A DNA stretch of 64,000 nt. Origin: Paenibacillus beijingensis. Its GTDB lineage: Bacteria; Bacillota; Bacilli; Paenibacillales; Paenibacillaceae. The translations under genes were made by a program, and so were the position numbers. Positions 34,000 through 42,991 of this stretch are shown piece after piece. The stretch is taken from assembly GCF_000961095.1 (NCBI RefSeq), contig NZ_CP011058.1, positions 1,889,001 through 1,953,000 of the forward strand. The letters run 5' to 3'. The notes below the pieces were generated by a model that ran no database searches, was not told where the DNA came from, and worked only from the letters and a program-made list of their open reading frames with translations. Each line of letters opens with the position of its first letter. The first letter of the stretch is position 1.

Positions 34000-35241
34000 T
34001 TACGCGTGCTGTTCCGAAGCTTCGAACTCATCCGCTGCCGAAGGGTCGGGACGGGTTTCCTTGCCGAGCACAAGAACACTTAGGGCCCCAATCGCAATAA
34101 TAATACAGAAAGTGGCGAAAATGACATCGAACGATACGCCAGCCTTGACGAGATATCCGAGCACCAGCGGTCCCAAAATCCCTCCGATGCGGCCGAGAGC
34201 CGACGCCATTCCCGTACCGGTGGAACGAACTTCGGGTTCGTACTGCTCCGGCGTATAAGCCCAGATTGTGCCGATTGCCCCAACGTTAAAGAAGGAAAGA
34301 AGAATGCCGAACAGCATCAGCATGGCAAGCGAATCCGCATTGCCGAAGAGGTAGCCGCAAACGGCTGCCCCTGCCAAAAACGTTACAAGCACGAATTTGC
34401 GGCCGATTTTATCGATCAGCCAGGCGGCGGTCAGCAGCCCCGGAAGCTGGGCAAGCGTCATGACAAGAACGTATCCGAAGCTTTTGATAAGCGCGAATCC
34501 TTTCAGCACCATGACGGACGGAAGCCAAAGGAACATGCCGTAATAAGCGCAAAATACGCAGAATGACATCAGCCACAACATTAACGTTGTTTTCCTGTAT
34601 TTGGGCGACCAGAGCGTTTTAATATTTTGCGCAATCGATGGCTTCTGTTTCTTAGGCTGCCTGAAAGAAGGTGAATCCGGGATTCCTTTCCGCAAAAACA
34701 CGGTATAAAAAGCGGGAAGCGCGCAGATGACCAGCGCCCACTGCCAGCCGAATCTAGGAATGACGAAAAATGAAATGAGCGCCGAGATGACCCACCCGGC
34801 TACCCAGAAGGTATCCAGCAGGACGATGGTGCGGCCGGAATGCTTTTCCGGAACGCTCTCGGAGACGAGCGTACTTGAAACGGGAAGCTCCCCGCCAAGC
34901 CCGACGCCGATGATAAAGCGAAGAACCAGAAACGCCGCGAACGTGGTCGTTAATGCGGACAAGCCGCTCGCGACCGAGAATAGCAAAATCGTCGCGATCA
35001 AGATCGGCTTCCGTCCGACCCGATCCGCCAATATTCCGGCCAGAAGCGCGCCGACCATCATGCCGATCGAGTTGACGCTGCCGATCCAGCCAACCTGATG
35101 CGGAAGCAGGTTCCAGTCTTTCATGAGAGCCGCCCCGATAAAAGCGATAATACCGACATCCATGGCATCAAAGAGCCAGCCGAGCCCCGCAACGAATAAC
35201 AGCTTCCTTCTGGGGATCGGTTTAATTGCCGTCGTACTCAT
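34000..35241 (-). CDS. MFS metabolite:H+ symporter, NiaP-like
   Basis: This 413-residue protein has 12 membrane spans, with RRKLLFVAGLGWLFDAMDVG at the first span (the Asp pair typical of the aromatic acid/niacin branch), ADRVGRKPILI in loop 2-3, GVGLGGELPVSSTLVSE in span 4, and DKIGRKFVL in loop 8-9. Closest in character to B. subtilis NiaP (niacin) and related AAHS transporters; the substrate is not certain. ATG 35241 has GAGGAGG seven bases upstream. It has its own promoter at 35374-35402. It lies upstream of the deaminase transcript on the same strand. Confidence 0.85.
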   Translation of the reverse strand: MSTTAIKPIPRRKLLFVAGLGWLFDAMDVGIIAFIGAALMKDWNLLPHQVGWIGSVNSIGMMVGALLAGILADRVGRKPILIATILLFSVASGLSALTTTFAAFLVLRFIIGVGLGGELPVSSTLVSESVPEKHSGRTIVLLDTFWVAGWVISALISFFVIPRFGWQWALVICALPAFYTVFLRKGIPDSPSFRQPKKQKPSIAQNIKTLWSPKYRKTTLMLWLMSFCVFCAYYGMFLWLPSVMVLKGFALIKSFGYVLVMTLAQLPGLLTAAWLIDKIGRKFVLVTFLAGAAVCGYLFGNADSLAMLMLFGILLSFFNVGAIGTIWAYTPEQYEPEVRSTGTGMASALGRIGGILGPLVLGYLVKAGVSFDVIFATFCIIIAIGALSVLVLGKETRPDPSAADEFEASEQHA

Positions 35242-35373
35242 GCCCATTCCTCCTCGTTTCACCTTAATTAGACTTTCCTTTACCTTTTAAACGTTTGCTC
35301 GTGCTGCACGTTAACTCCATTTCGAAACGAACATCAACTCCAAGCCTGTCTGTTTTCTGTTTGGTTGGTTTTG

Positions 35374-35402
35374 ATTATAAATTGAATTATATATAATGTT
35401 AA
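35374..35402 (-). promoter_or_regulatory. Promoter of the NiaP-like gene
   Basis: TTAACA (35397-35402), 17-base spacer, perfect TATAAT (35374-35379). The leader to the ATG is about 125 bases. The 363-base gap to the divergent ABC gene at 35605 shows no other clear element; no NiaR site was identified. Confidence 0.8.
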
Positions 35403-35604
35403 ATACAGAAAATCTATTAGCAGATAACTCTCCTGAATGTTAGGTACTGGACGGATCGTTCCTTTTTCACCGCATATTGCGTGAATGCTCCAACCGTCTA
35501 GGGGACTTCTAACGGTTTATGTTAAAATAACAAGCAGAAACACCTAACGCCGTCTTATTCAGCAATCCTATTATATAACGACAAAACGAAGTAGGGATTA
35601 ACTT

Positions 35605-37458
35605 ATGACGATTCTCAGCATGTTCCGGCGTCTGTTTGTTCACGTTCGGGGACAATGGCCGCTGCTGCTCGCCGCCTGGGCCAGCATGGGCGCGGTTGCG
35701 CTGCTCCAGTTCGCCATTCCGCAGGCGATTCAGTATACGATCGACGTCGTCATTCCCGGCAGACGGTACGATCTGCTGGTCTGGGTCGCGCTCGGCATTA
35801 TGGGATCGGCCGCGCTGCTCGGGTTGTTCACCTATGCCAGCAGCTTCATTTTGTCGCAGATCGGTCAGCGCACTTTGTTCCGGCTTCGCAACGATATGTA
35901 CCGGCACCTGTCCTCGATGGATATGCCCTTCTATGACCGGCACCGCACCGGGGATTTGATGGCGCGGATGACGAGCGACGTGAACATGCTGCAGCAGCTC
36001 GTGTCGTCCGGTTCGATCACCCTGCTGACCGATCTCATTACGTTTATTGCCATCGCAGGGTATATGCTGTACGCGGACTGGCAGCTGACCCTTATATTGC
36101 TCGCCATCTTCCCGGCCATGCTTTACACGACCCGGCGTTACGGCAAACGGATGCGCTTCTCCTTCAAGCGGGTGCAGGAAACGGTCGCCGATGTCAGCAA
36201 CCAGCTGCAGGATTCCTTGTCGAGCATCCGGCTGATTAAGTCTTATGCGACGGAAGACTACGAGAACGGGCGCTTCGAAGAGCGCAGCCGCAGCAATATG
36301 GAGGCCAACCTGAAGGCGGTCCGTTTCTCCGCGCTGTTCGGGCCGCTGATCGACCTGCTGAACTATCTCGGACTCGCGCTCGTCGTCGCTTTCGGGGCGT
36401 GGCAGGTGATGCGGGGCGACCTGACGACCGGAGCGATCGTCGCTTACCTCTCGTACCTGCGCCTGCTGCAAAACCCGGTGCGCCGCTTCAGCCGGATGAT
36501 GAGCACCGTGCAGCAGTCCGCCGCCGCTTACGAGCGGGTAACCGAAATTTTGGAAACGAAATCCGAAGTGGCCGAGCGTGAAGATGCGGTGGAGCTGCCT
36601 CCGGTACAGGGCCGCATTGAATTTCGCGACGTCGACTTTGCTTATGTGCCGGGCCAGCCCGTCCTGCACCGTTTCAGCCTTCATGTCGCCCCGGGCAAAA
36701 TGACCGCGCTCGTCGGCTCGTCCGGAGCCGGCAAATCGACAATCGCCCATTTGATCGCCCGTTTTTACGATACGCAGCGGGGAAGCGTATCCGTCGACGG
36801 CCGCGATGTAAAAGAGGTGACGCTGAAATCGCTGCGGTCGCAAATCGGCATCGTCTCGCAGGATATTGTGCTGCTGAACGGGACGATCCGCGACAATATC
36901 GCGTACGGCCGCCCGGATGCGACGGATGAAGAAATAAAGGCCGCGGCGGAAGCGGCCAACGCGCATGGCTTTATTATGGACTTTCCATCCGGTTACCTAT
37001 CCGAGGTGGGCGAACGCGGCGTTAAGCTGTCCGGCGGGCAAAAGCAGCGTTTGTCCATTGCCCGGGCGCTGCTGCGAAATCCGCGCGTGATCATATTGGA
37101 CGAAGCGACGGCGGCGCTCGATACGGAATCGGAGCATCTCATTCAAGCCGCCCTGTTCCGTCTGCTCGAAGGCAGAACTTGCATCGTCATCGCGCACCGT
37201 CTGTCGACGATCCGCCGCGCCGACCGAATCGTCGTGCTGGAGAAAGGGCGGATCGCCGAGTCCGGCACGCACGAAGAGCTGCTGCAGCTCGGCGGACGGT
37301 ACCGCGAGCTGCACGATTTGCAGTTTCCGCAGCAGCAGGCTGATCCGGGTTCCATGCTTGCAGCGGGCAGCGGCACGTCTTCCGAAAGCGCCGAAGCGGC
37401 AACACCACTTAAATCTCTAGACTTTGTCGAGTATGAAAAGCGGGGAAGCCGCGAATAG
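35605..37458 (+). CDS. ABC transporter, fused permease/ATP-binding (multidrug/lipid exporter type)
   Basis: This 617-residue half-transporter has six membrane helices in about residues 15-310 (family phrase MPFYDRHRTGDLMARMTSDVN in coupling helix region, 20 residues quoted at most) and an ATPase domain with Walker A LVGSSGAGKST near 373, Q-loop SQDIVLLNG, signature LSGGQKQRLSIARALL, Walker B VIILDEATAALD and the H-loop IAHRLST. It works as a homodimer or with a partner; it resembles MsbA/BmrA-type exporters. A weak ribosome site (AGTAGGGA) precedes the ATG. An MFS exporter follows 68 bases later on the same strand. Confidence 0.92.
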   Translation: MTILSMFRRLFVHVRGQWPLLLAAWASMGAVALLQFAIPQAIQYTIDVVIPGRRYDLLVWVALGIMGSAALLGLFTYASSFILSQIGQRTLFRLRNDMYRHLSSMDMPFYDRHRTGDLMARMTSDVNMLQQLVSSGSITLLTDLITFIAIAGYMLYADWQLTLILLAIFPAMLYTTRRYGKRMRFSFKRVQETVADVSNQLQDSLSSIRLIKSYATEDYENGRFEERSRSNMEANLKAVRFSALFGPLIDLLNYLGLALVVAFGAWQVMRGDLTTGAIVAYLSYLRLLQNPVRRFSRMMSTVQQSAAAYERVTEILETKSEVAEREDAVELPPVQGRIEFRDVDFAYVPGQPVLHRFSLHVAPGKMTALVGSSGAGKSTIAHLIARFYDTQRGSVSVDGRDVKEVTLKSLRSQIGIVSQDIVLLNGTIRDNIAYGRPDATDEEIKAAAEAANAHGFIMDFPSGYLSEVGERGVKLSGGQKQRLSIARALLRNPRVIILDEATAALDTESEHLIQAALFRLLEGRTCIVIAHRLSTIRRADRIVVLEKGRIAESGTHEELLQLGGRYRELHDLQFPQQQADPGSMLAAGSGTSSESAEAATPLKSLDFVEYEKRGSRE

Positions 37459-37526
37459 TAACGGTGTCGCTTGATGTACCTTTCAGAACGATTCGTTGTA
37501 AGCATTTCTGAAGCTGCGGAGGTGTA

Positions 37527-38780
37527 ATGAACGTGCAAGCGAAAAAAAAAAGGGACCTGCTTGCGCTGGCCTCCATTCCTTTGATTATGACGCTCGGCAA
37601 CTCCATGCTCATTCCCGTCCTGCCGGTCATTCAGAATAAGCTTGGAATCAGTCCGCTGCAGTCCAGCATGCTGATTACCGTTTACTCCGTCATGGCCATC
37701 GTTCTCATTCCGCTGGCAGGATACATGTCCGACCGCATCGGCCGCAAAGCCGTTATTATTCCAAGCCTCATTCTGGCCGGAATTGGCGGTGCGGTATGCG
37801 GTGCGGCTGCGGGGCTTTCATCGGATGCCTACAGCATCATCCTCTTCGGCAGAGTGCTGCAGGGCATCGGAGCCGCCGGCGCGATGCCGATTGTGATGCC
37901 GCTGGTCGGGGATATGTTCCGCAGCGAGGAACAGGTGAGCGCCGGACTCGGGCTCATCGAAACGTCCAACACATTCGGCAAAGTGCTCAGCCCGATCGCC
38001 GGTTCGGCGCTTGCCGCCCTGATCTGGTCCGTGCCGTTTTGGGCCATTCCGGTAATGTGCCTCATTTCGATTCTGCTTGTCATCTTTATGGTGAAAGCGC
38101 CGAAGAAAAAAGAGCGGAAGCCGCCTCCGGCAAGCTTGTTCCTCAAAACAACGCTCCAGCTGTACAAGGACAAATCCCGCTGGCTTACCGCCTTGTTCGC
38201 CATCGGCGGAATCGGCATGTTCATCCTGTTCGGGCTCCTGTTTTATTTGTCGGAAACACTCGAAGGGACGTACCGGATGAAGGGCGTGCTTAAAGGCTTC
38301 GTACTGGCCATTCCGCTGGCGGCGCTGTGTACCGCTTCCTTTGTGACGGGCAAAGTAATCGGCAGGCGCAAAAAGCTGATGAAATGGCTGACAACCGGGA
38401 GCTTTGTACTGTCCGCTGCGGCCATTCTCAGCTGCCTTCCGTTCGAAGCCGTCGCGGCGCGCATCGCCTTCTTGAGCGCAGCGGGACTCGGCATCGGCAT
38501 CGCGCTCCCCTGCCTTGACGCTCTCCTTACCGAAGGCATCGACAAGAAGCAGCGCGGCACGATCAGTTCCCTTTACAGCAGCATGCGCTTCGCCGGGGTT
38601 GCGGCCGGACCGCCCGTCGCTTCGCTGCTGATGCGTCATGCGACGCCCGTCCTCTTCTGGTTTATGGCCTGCGCCAGCGCGGCCGCCGGCCTCATTGCGC
38701 TCTCTGCGATCCGTCCCGGCGAACGGAAGCAGCCCGTCCCGGGACGAAAGCTTGCCGGCGGCGGGGCGGCCAGTCCTTAG
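37527..38780 (+). CDS. MFS transporter, probable multidrug efflux
   Basis: This 417-residue protein has 12 membrane spans with MLIPVLPVIQNKLG in span 1, YMSDRIGRKAVII in loop 2-3 (the MFS A motif), GRVLQGIGAAGAMPIVMPL in span 4 and GLIETSNTFGKVLSPIAGS, the antiporter-type C motif of span 5. This places it among drug:H+ antiporters of the 12-span class. CGGAGG lies ten bases before the ATG. It follows the ABC exporter gene by 68 bases and ends at a terminator 19 bases after the stop. Confidence 0.9.
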   Translation: MNVQAKKKRDLLALASIPLIMTLGNSMLIPVLPVIQNKLGISPLQSSMLITVYSVMAIVLIPLAGYMSDRIGRKAVIIPSLILAGIGGAVCGAAAGLSSDAYSIILFGRVLQGIGAAGAMPIVMPLVGDMFRSEEQVSAGLGLIETSNTFGKVLSPIAGSALAALIWSVPFWAIPVMCLISILLVIFMVKAPKKKERKPPPASLFLKTTLQLYKDKSRWLTALFAIGGIGMFILFGLLFYLSETLEGTYRMKGVLKGFVLAIPLAALCTASFVTGKVIGRRKKLMKWLTTGSFVLSAAAILSCLPFEAVAARIAFLSAAGLGIGIALPCLDALLTEGIDKKQRGTISSLYSSMRFAGVAAGPPVASLLMRHATPVLFWFMACASAAAGLIALSAIRPGERKQPVPGRKLAGGGAASP

Positions 38781-38798
38781 CACGGGTGCTGTCAATTA

Positions 38799-38832
38799 GG
38801 TGATACTTACTTCCGGTATCGCCTCTTTTTTT
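38799..38832 (+). terminator. Terminator of the MFS gene
   Basis: GGTGATAC pairs with GTATCGCC (one G-U), 9-base loop, then TCTTTTTTT. Confidence 0.88.
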
Positions 38833-38929
38833 GCTGGCAAACGGTTCATTATTTCGACGAAGATATTGTACAATGTCTTGGAGTTGAATATAGTCAGGAA
38901 TATATTCCAAATTGATAGGGGGGTTATTT

Positions 38930-39622
38930 CTGAAAACGATCGGTCTTATCGGAGGAATGAGCTGGGAGTCATCGTCAGAATATTATCGGATCATAAACGA
39001 AGAAGTGAAAAGCAAATTGGGAGGATTGCATTCCGCCAAGTGTCTATTATATAGCGTGGACTTTGCGGAAATTGAACGTTACCAGGCCGAAGGCGATTGG
39101 GAAAGGGCGGGCATATTGCTAGGCAATGCCGCTCGTTCTTTGGAATTGGCCGGCGCAGAGATGATCGTCCTTTGTACGAACACGATGCACAAGGTTATCG
39201 GACATATAGAAGAGAAAGTCAGCGTGCCGATCTTACATATTGCGGACGCAACAGCAAAGCATATTCAAAAGTCAAACCTGAGCCTGGTTGGATTGCTTGG
39301 CACGAAGTATACGATGGAGCAAGACTTTTATAAATCACGGATTGAAGCTCACGGGATTAAAGTTTTGATACCTGGCGATGAGGACAGAGATGTGATCAAT
39401 AAAGTCATTTATGAAGAGTTGTGTTTAGGAAAAATTCTGCCATCATCAAAGGACTATTACAAACAGGTTATCCAAAAACTGGTTGCAGCCGGAGCCGAAG
39501 GAATCATCCTTGGCTGTACCGAACTCGGGTTATTAGTGAAACAAGCGGATTCGGAAGTTCCGCTGTTTGACACGACGCTCATCCATGCTGTGGAATTAGT
39601 TCAAAAGGCATTGGAAGAATAA
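38930..39622 (+). CDS. Aspartate/glutamate racemase family protein, likely CTG start
   Basis: This roughly 230-residue protein has the two-cysteine active site of the PLP-independent racemase family: MIVLCTNTMHKV and IILGCTELGLLV. Family members begin MKTIGLIGGMSWES; here the codon in that place is CTG (38930), six bases after GGGGGG. The in-frame TTG at 38912 lies upstream of that ribosome site and would add LIGGLFL-like residues not seen in the family. It would interconvert L- and D-amino acids (aspartate most likely); such enzymes also act in D-amino acid supply for the wall. Terminated by the hairpin at 39661. Confidence 0.88.
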   Translation: MKTIGLIGGMSWESSSEYYRIINEEVKSKLGGLHSAKCLLYSVDFAEIERYQAEGDWERAGILLGNAARSLELAGAEMIVLCTNTMHKVIGHIEEKVSVPILHIADATAKHIQKSNLSLVGLLGTKYTMEQDFYKSRIEAHGIKVLIPGDEDRDVINKVIYEELCLGKILPSSKDYYKQVIQKLVAAGAEGIILGCTELGLLVKQADSEVPLFDTTLIHAVELVQKALEE

Positions 39623-39660
39623 TGATTTCGGCGTATGATAGAGCATCCATAGTGCAAAAC

Positions 39661-39706
39661 AAGGATAGACAAAGATGATGTTCCGCTTTGTCTATCCTTT
39701 AAATTT
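39661..39706. terminator. Bidirectional terminator between racemase and fur
   Basis: AAGGATAGACAAAG pairs perfectly over 14 bp with CTTTGTCTATCCTT around an 11-base loop; T-rich on both outgoing sides. Confidence 0.9.
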
Positions 39707-39727
39707 CCCGCGTATGGCCGTTGCCGG

Positions 39728-40207
39728 TTACGAAACGGCCCGGCCCGCTTTGGCAGCCGCGCTCCGGCAGGAGGCGCATATGCCCTGAAAATCGAGCCGG
39801 TGATCGATCACCGTAAAGCCGTATTCCCGCTCGACCCGGCTTTCCATCGCCAGCAGCCAATCCTCGTGAATTTCCTCCACCTGGCCGCATTCCCTGCAGA
39901 TCATATGATGGTGGTGGTGGGCCCGGTCACTGCTCCGTAAATCGAAGCGGGCGGCGCCGTCGCCGAAATTGACTTTTTCCACGATTTGAATCTCGCTGAG
40001 CAGCTCCAGCGTCCGGTAAACGGTAGCCAGACCAATGTCCGGGCACGTTTGCTTCAGATGCATGTATACATCCTCCGCAGTCATATGAGCTTCCTCATGT
40101 TCGATCAGCACCCGCATCGTCGCTTCGCGCTGCATTGTCAGCTTATGTCCCGTCTCCGCCAGCTTCCGCTTCACTTCTTCAATCCGTTCTTGCATGACCA
40201 TCGTCAT
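39728..40207 (-). CDS. fur: Ferric uptake regulator Fur
   Basis: This 159-residue Fur-family repressor has a winged helix with LTMQREATMRVLIE and IGLATVYRTLELL (recognition helix), then the metal site RAHHHHHMICRECG and the C-terminal GICASC, giving the two CxxC-type structural zinc pairs. It resembles B. subtilis Fur (VNFGDGAARFDLR; DHRLDFQGIC) rather than PerR. Likely target in this window: the efe operon promoter at 45227. AAGGAGG is six bases before the ATG. A perfect PerR box lies 70 bases upstream. Confidence 0.93.
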   Translation of the reverse strand: MTMVMQERIEEVKRKLAETGHKLTMQREATMRVLIEHEEAHMTAEDVYMHLKQTCPDIGLATVYRTLELLSEIQIVEKVNFGDGAARFDLRSSDRAHHHHHMICRECGQVEEIHEDWLLAMESRVEREYGFTVIDHRLDFQGICASCRSAAAKAGRAVS

Positions 40208-40276
40208 TCGCTGCCTCCTTCTCGTACGATGATAAACGCAGCATTGATCAACTTATCCGATTTATCCGATACTTAA

Positions 40277-40291
40277 TTATAATTATTATAA
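40277..40291 (-). promoter_or_regulatory. PerR box upstream of fur
   Basis: TTATAATTATTATAA is a perfect 7-1-7 inverted repeat identical to the PerR consensus (TTATAATnATTATAA) of B. subtilis, where fur also belongs to the PerR regulon. The surrounding AT-rich stretch holds the fur promoter; the exact -10/-35 cannot be fixed because several TATAAT-like hexamers overlap. Confidence 0.8.
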
Positions 40292-40416
40292 TATAATAAT
40301 AGATCAAAGCTTTCTAAAAATCAACTGCATTCGGCATATTGAAAAAAGTTTCCTGGTATCTTGATGAGGGTTTCAAAATGCGGTCAGCTTCGGCGCAGCC
40401 GCTTCAAAAAGCGAAA

Positions 40417-40461
40417 AACGAACCGATCAAAGGGCTATCCTTGGCCGGTTCGTTCGTTTTT
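40417..40461. terminator. Hairpin with flanking A/T runs
   Basis: AACGAACCG pairs with CGGTTCGTT; AAAA precedes and CGTTTTT follows. It adjoins the left end of repeat copy B and lies about 125 bases upstream of the PerR box, with no gene reading into it from the left, so its role is unclear. Confidence 0.6.
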
Positions 40462-40815
40462 ATCGCTCTGCACGAAGAGGTGATTGTTGAAAAAGATGCG
40501 TTCGCACATCTATTTTCTTTTTATTTTTCGACTTCGTTAAAATTCCTGCGAATATGCTTTTTTTGTCGACCCCATCTCCCGTTCAGGCGATAAAAGCTGG
40601 GAATTCATGTACCATCGCAGGTTTTCCCTCCAGACAGGCGATTTCGATCGATAATACCTGCACAATCGCAGGTTTAGCGAGGAAAGGACCTCCGACTCCG
40701 CTGAAGTGCACCCCTCAGAATGGACATTGAGAAAAGACCTCTCCGCTTTGTCAGCGAAACTGGAGGTCCTCTTCTGTCCTATTTAGGACTAGCTCATTCA
40801 CGTCAATACTTATGA
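40462..40815 (+). repeat. Dispersed intergenic repeat, copy B
   Basis: Homologous to 25448-25895 in the same orientation, sharing TCGCTCTGCACGAAG, TTCTTTTTATTT, GCGATTTCGAT-GATAATACC, CTGCACA, GCAGGTTT, ACTGGAGGTCCT and TAGCTCATT in order. It includes an imperfect AGACCTC-GAGGTC hairpin (40735-40768) that could end transcripts of the oxidoreductase gene at 40870. No credible gene. With the PerR box and the hairpin at 40417 it fills the 662-base gap. Confidence 0.85.
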
Positions 40816-40869
40816 GACAGCCTCCTCTTCAAAAGCGGAACCGGCCCGTAAGTATAAGCGAACGGCCAG

Positions 40870-41925
40870 CTAAACCGGCTGCTCGGTCAATAGGATCGTG
40901 CGTTTCTGTTCGGCGCTCCTTTCCGCCGCCTCTATAATTCGAATCGTCTCGAGCGCTTCTTCCGGCAGTACCGGAGCCGGTGCGCCGGATGAAATCGCCT
41001 CCACAACGCCGCGGTAAAACGACTCGTAGCTGCCGCGGACCGTCTCCACTTTGGACTGGGCCGTCAGCTCGCCAACGGACGTCGTCAGCTCACCGTAGCT
41101 TTCCGGCTTGTCGCAGCCCCAATCGGGGTCGGCCGGCCGAAGGCCTCTCTTGAGCTGCTCCTCCTGCGGATCGAGACCGCTCTTCATGAAGCTGCCCGTA
41201 TCGCCGTGAATGACATATCGCGGTCCCCGCATCCGGACAAGCGAGCCTGCGCGAACGATGACGCGCGTTTGCCGGTAACCGAGAATGACATGGAAGCTGT
41301 CCACCGCCTGCGCTCCTTCCCGCTCCCGCCGCAGATCGGCCTGGACCGAGTCCGGGAGGCCAAACAGGACAAGCGCCTGATCGATCAGATGGGCGCCAAG
41401 ATCGTACAAAATGCCCGAGCCCGGCAGCGCCCGCTCTCTCCAACGCTTTTCCGCATTGACCTCGGGCGAAAAGCGGTCGTAGTGGGCTTCATAAAGCGAG
41501 ATGCGGCCCAAAGCGCCGGAGTCCAGCACCTGGCGGATCGTCAGAAAGTCGTTGTCCCAGCGCCGGTTTTGAAATACCGTCAGCATGACGCCGTTCTCCT
41601 TCGCCAGTGCAATAAGCCCTGCCCCTTCTTCCGACGTAATCGTAAAAGGCTTCTCCACGACAACGTGTTTTCCGGCCAAAATCGCTTTGCGCGCATGTTC
41701 TTCGTGCAGCGTATTCGGACTGGCTACCACAACGAGCTGCACCCCGCTCGCCAGCAGCGGCTCGACATCGTGAAATACCGGAACATCCGGATAATCGCGC
41801 CTCACTTCTTCCGTCCGGGAGGTGACGACTCCCGTAAGCGTTAACCCGTCCACCGCATCAATTAAAGGAGCATGAAAGACCGAGCCCGACAAACCGTACC
41901 CAATCAACCCGACGTTAATGCTCAT
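40870..41925 (-). CDS. Gfo/Idh/MocA family oxidoreductase
   Basis: This 351-residue NAD(P)-dependent sugar or inositol dehydrogenase-like protein has GLIGYGLSGSVFHAPL (dinucleotide fold), VVASPNTLHEEHARKAI, the conserved EKPF (VVEKPFTITSEE) containing the catalytic-region Lys, and GSGILYDLGAHLIDQAL with the active-site Asp/His. The C-terminal alpha/beta domain is complete. It resembles the YvaA/scyllo-inositol dehydrogenase branch; substrate unassigned. ATG 41925 has GGAGG seven bases upstream; an upstream in-frame ATG at 41970 has none. Confidence 0.93.
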   Translation of the reverse strand: MSINVGLIGYGLSGSVFHAPLIDAVDGLTLTGVVTSRTEEVRRDYPDVPVFHDVEPLLASGVQLVVVASPNTLHEEHARKAILAGKHVVVEKPFTITSEEGAGLIALAKENGVMLTVFQNRRWDNDFLTIRQVLDSGALGRISLYEAHYDRFSPEVNAEKRWRERALPGSGILYDLGAHLIDQALVLFGLPDSVQADLRREREGAQAVDSFHVILGYRQTRVIVRAGSLVRMRGPRYVIHGDTGSFMKSGLDPQEEQLKRGLRPADPDWGCDKPESYGELTTSVGELTAQSKVETVRGSYESFYRGVVEAISSGAPAPVLPEEALETIRIIEAAERSAEQKRTILLTEQPV

Positions 41926-42169
41926 CTTAACGCCTCCGTTCCTATAATTAGCCCTACATTTATATGCCATAAAAGGACGAAATTCAACTCATTTAACCTT
42001 TTACCCAAAAATATTTACGCTTGAATCTTGGAGAAGAAGAAAAATTAAGCGCTTTCAAAAAATGCCGGCCGGAAATCCATCTACCGTTGCGCCTGCTGGC
42101 AAACCGTCACAATCGCGTCCCGGCAGCAGCAAAAACTCCCGCAGCTGCCGGCCGTCTTTCAGCCGCGGG

Positions 42170-42991
42170 TTAGTCCGCCAACCGGTATCCGACGCCGCGC
42201 ACGGTTTCGATGTACTTCGGCGAGACGGCGCTGTCGCCCAGCTTTTTGCGCAAGCTTTTGACATGCACATCGACAACGTTGCTTCCGCCGAGGAAGCTGC
42301 TGTCCCATAAATGCTCCATCATTTCCTCGCGCGTGCGGACCGCTCCCGCCGAGTCGAGAAATCCGCGCAGAAGTTCAAATTCCGTCTTGGTCAGATCAAT
42401 GCGTCTTCCGTCCCGGGTAACGACCATTTTGCGGGTATCGACATATAAATCTTTGAAATGAAAGGCTCCGGAGGCCTCGGCAGCGGGAGCGTCCGGGAGG
42501 GATAACATCATCTCGCGAATGCGCGCAAGAGCGGCGCTTGCCGCAACAGTCTCAAGGCCCAGCAATTCGCCGCTTTCATCATCCGCCGCGGCGGGACCGA
42601 TCCCATCATCCGGACAGACGAGCAGCGAGCGCTCCCGCTTGTCCGGAGACGCGGCAAACCGGCGGATTCCGGGATCCGCCTCCAGCAGGGCGGGATGCGT
42701 GCCGTCCACCACATAGATGTCCGACTGCAGATCATTCAGCACAAAATCGTCGACGCGGTGAAACACGAGCACGTCGTAACAATCCGCGGACAAATCCCGG
42801 ATCAGCTCATGAAGATGAGTCGGAAACGGGCTGACGACCACGATTCTGCGCGTCTGGGCGCACAGGAAGGGAGATTGGAGGAAGGCCGCAGACGAATTTT
42901 TGTCCGCTTCAAGTTTTGAAGGAAGCCTCCGTTCATCGGTCGCGTCCTCCCTCTCTGCTGCCGGAAAATCTGTCTGCCGCACTTTCACCAC
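42170..42991 (-). CDS. OmpR-type winged-helix regulator with degenerate receiver domain
   Basis: This protein is about 270 residues. The C-terminal 100 are a clear OmpR/PhoB DNA-binding domain: RDGRRIDLTKTEFELLRGFL, REEMMEHLWDSSFLGG, VDVHVKSLRKKLG and YIETVRGVGYRLAD. The middle part (about 45-150) resembles a receiver (RRIVVVSPFP, DIYVVDGTHP) but lacks the acidic pair after the first strand, so normal phosphorylation is doubtful. No histidine kinase gene is adjacent. AAAGGAG precedes several overlapping GTGs (42991, 42988, 42982); the start is uncertain. It lies downstream of the iron-permease operon on the same strand, 205 bases away. Confidence 0.85.
   Translation of the reverse strand: MVKVRQTDFPAAEREDATDERRLPSKLEADKNSSAAFLQSPFLCAQTRRIVVVSPFPTHLHELIRDLSADCYDVLVFHRVDDFVLNDLQSDIYVVDGTHPALLEADPGIRRFAASPDKRERSLLVCPDDGIGPAAADDESGELLGLETVAASAALARIREMMLSLPDAPAAEASGAFHFKDLYVDTRKMVVTRDGRRIDLTKTEFELLRGFLDSAGAVRTREEMMEHLWDSSFLGGSNVVDVHVKSLRKKLGDSAVSPKYIETVRGVGYRLAD

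Noticed and set aside
35509..36966. 485-codon minus-strand frame
   Set aside because: Antisense to the ABC exporter gene, whose motifs are unambiguous.
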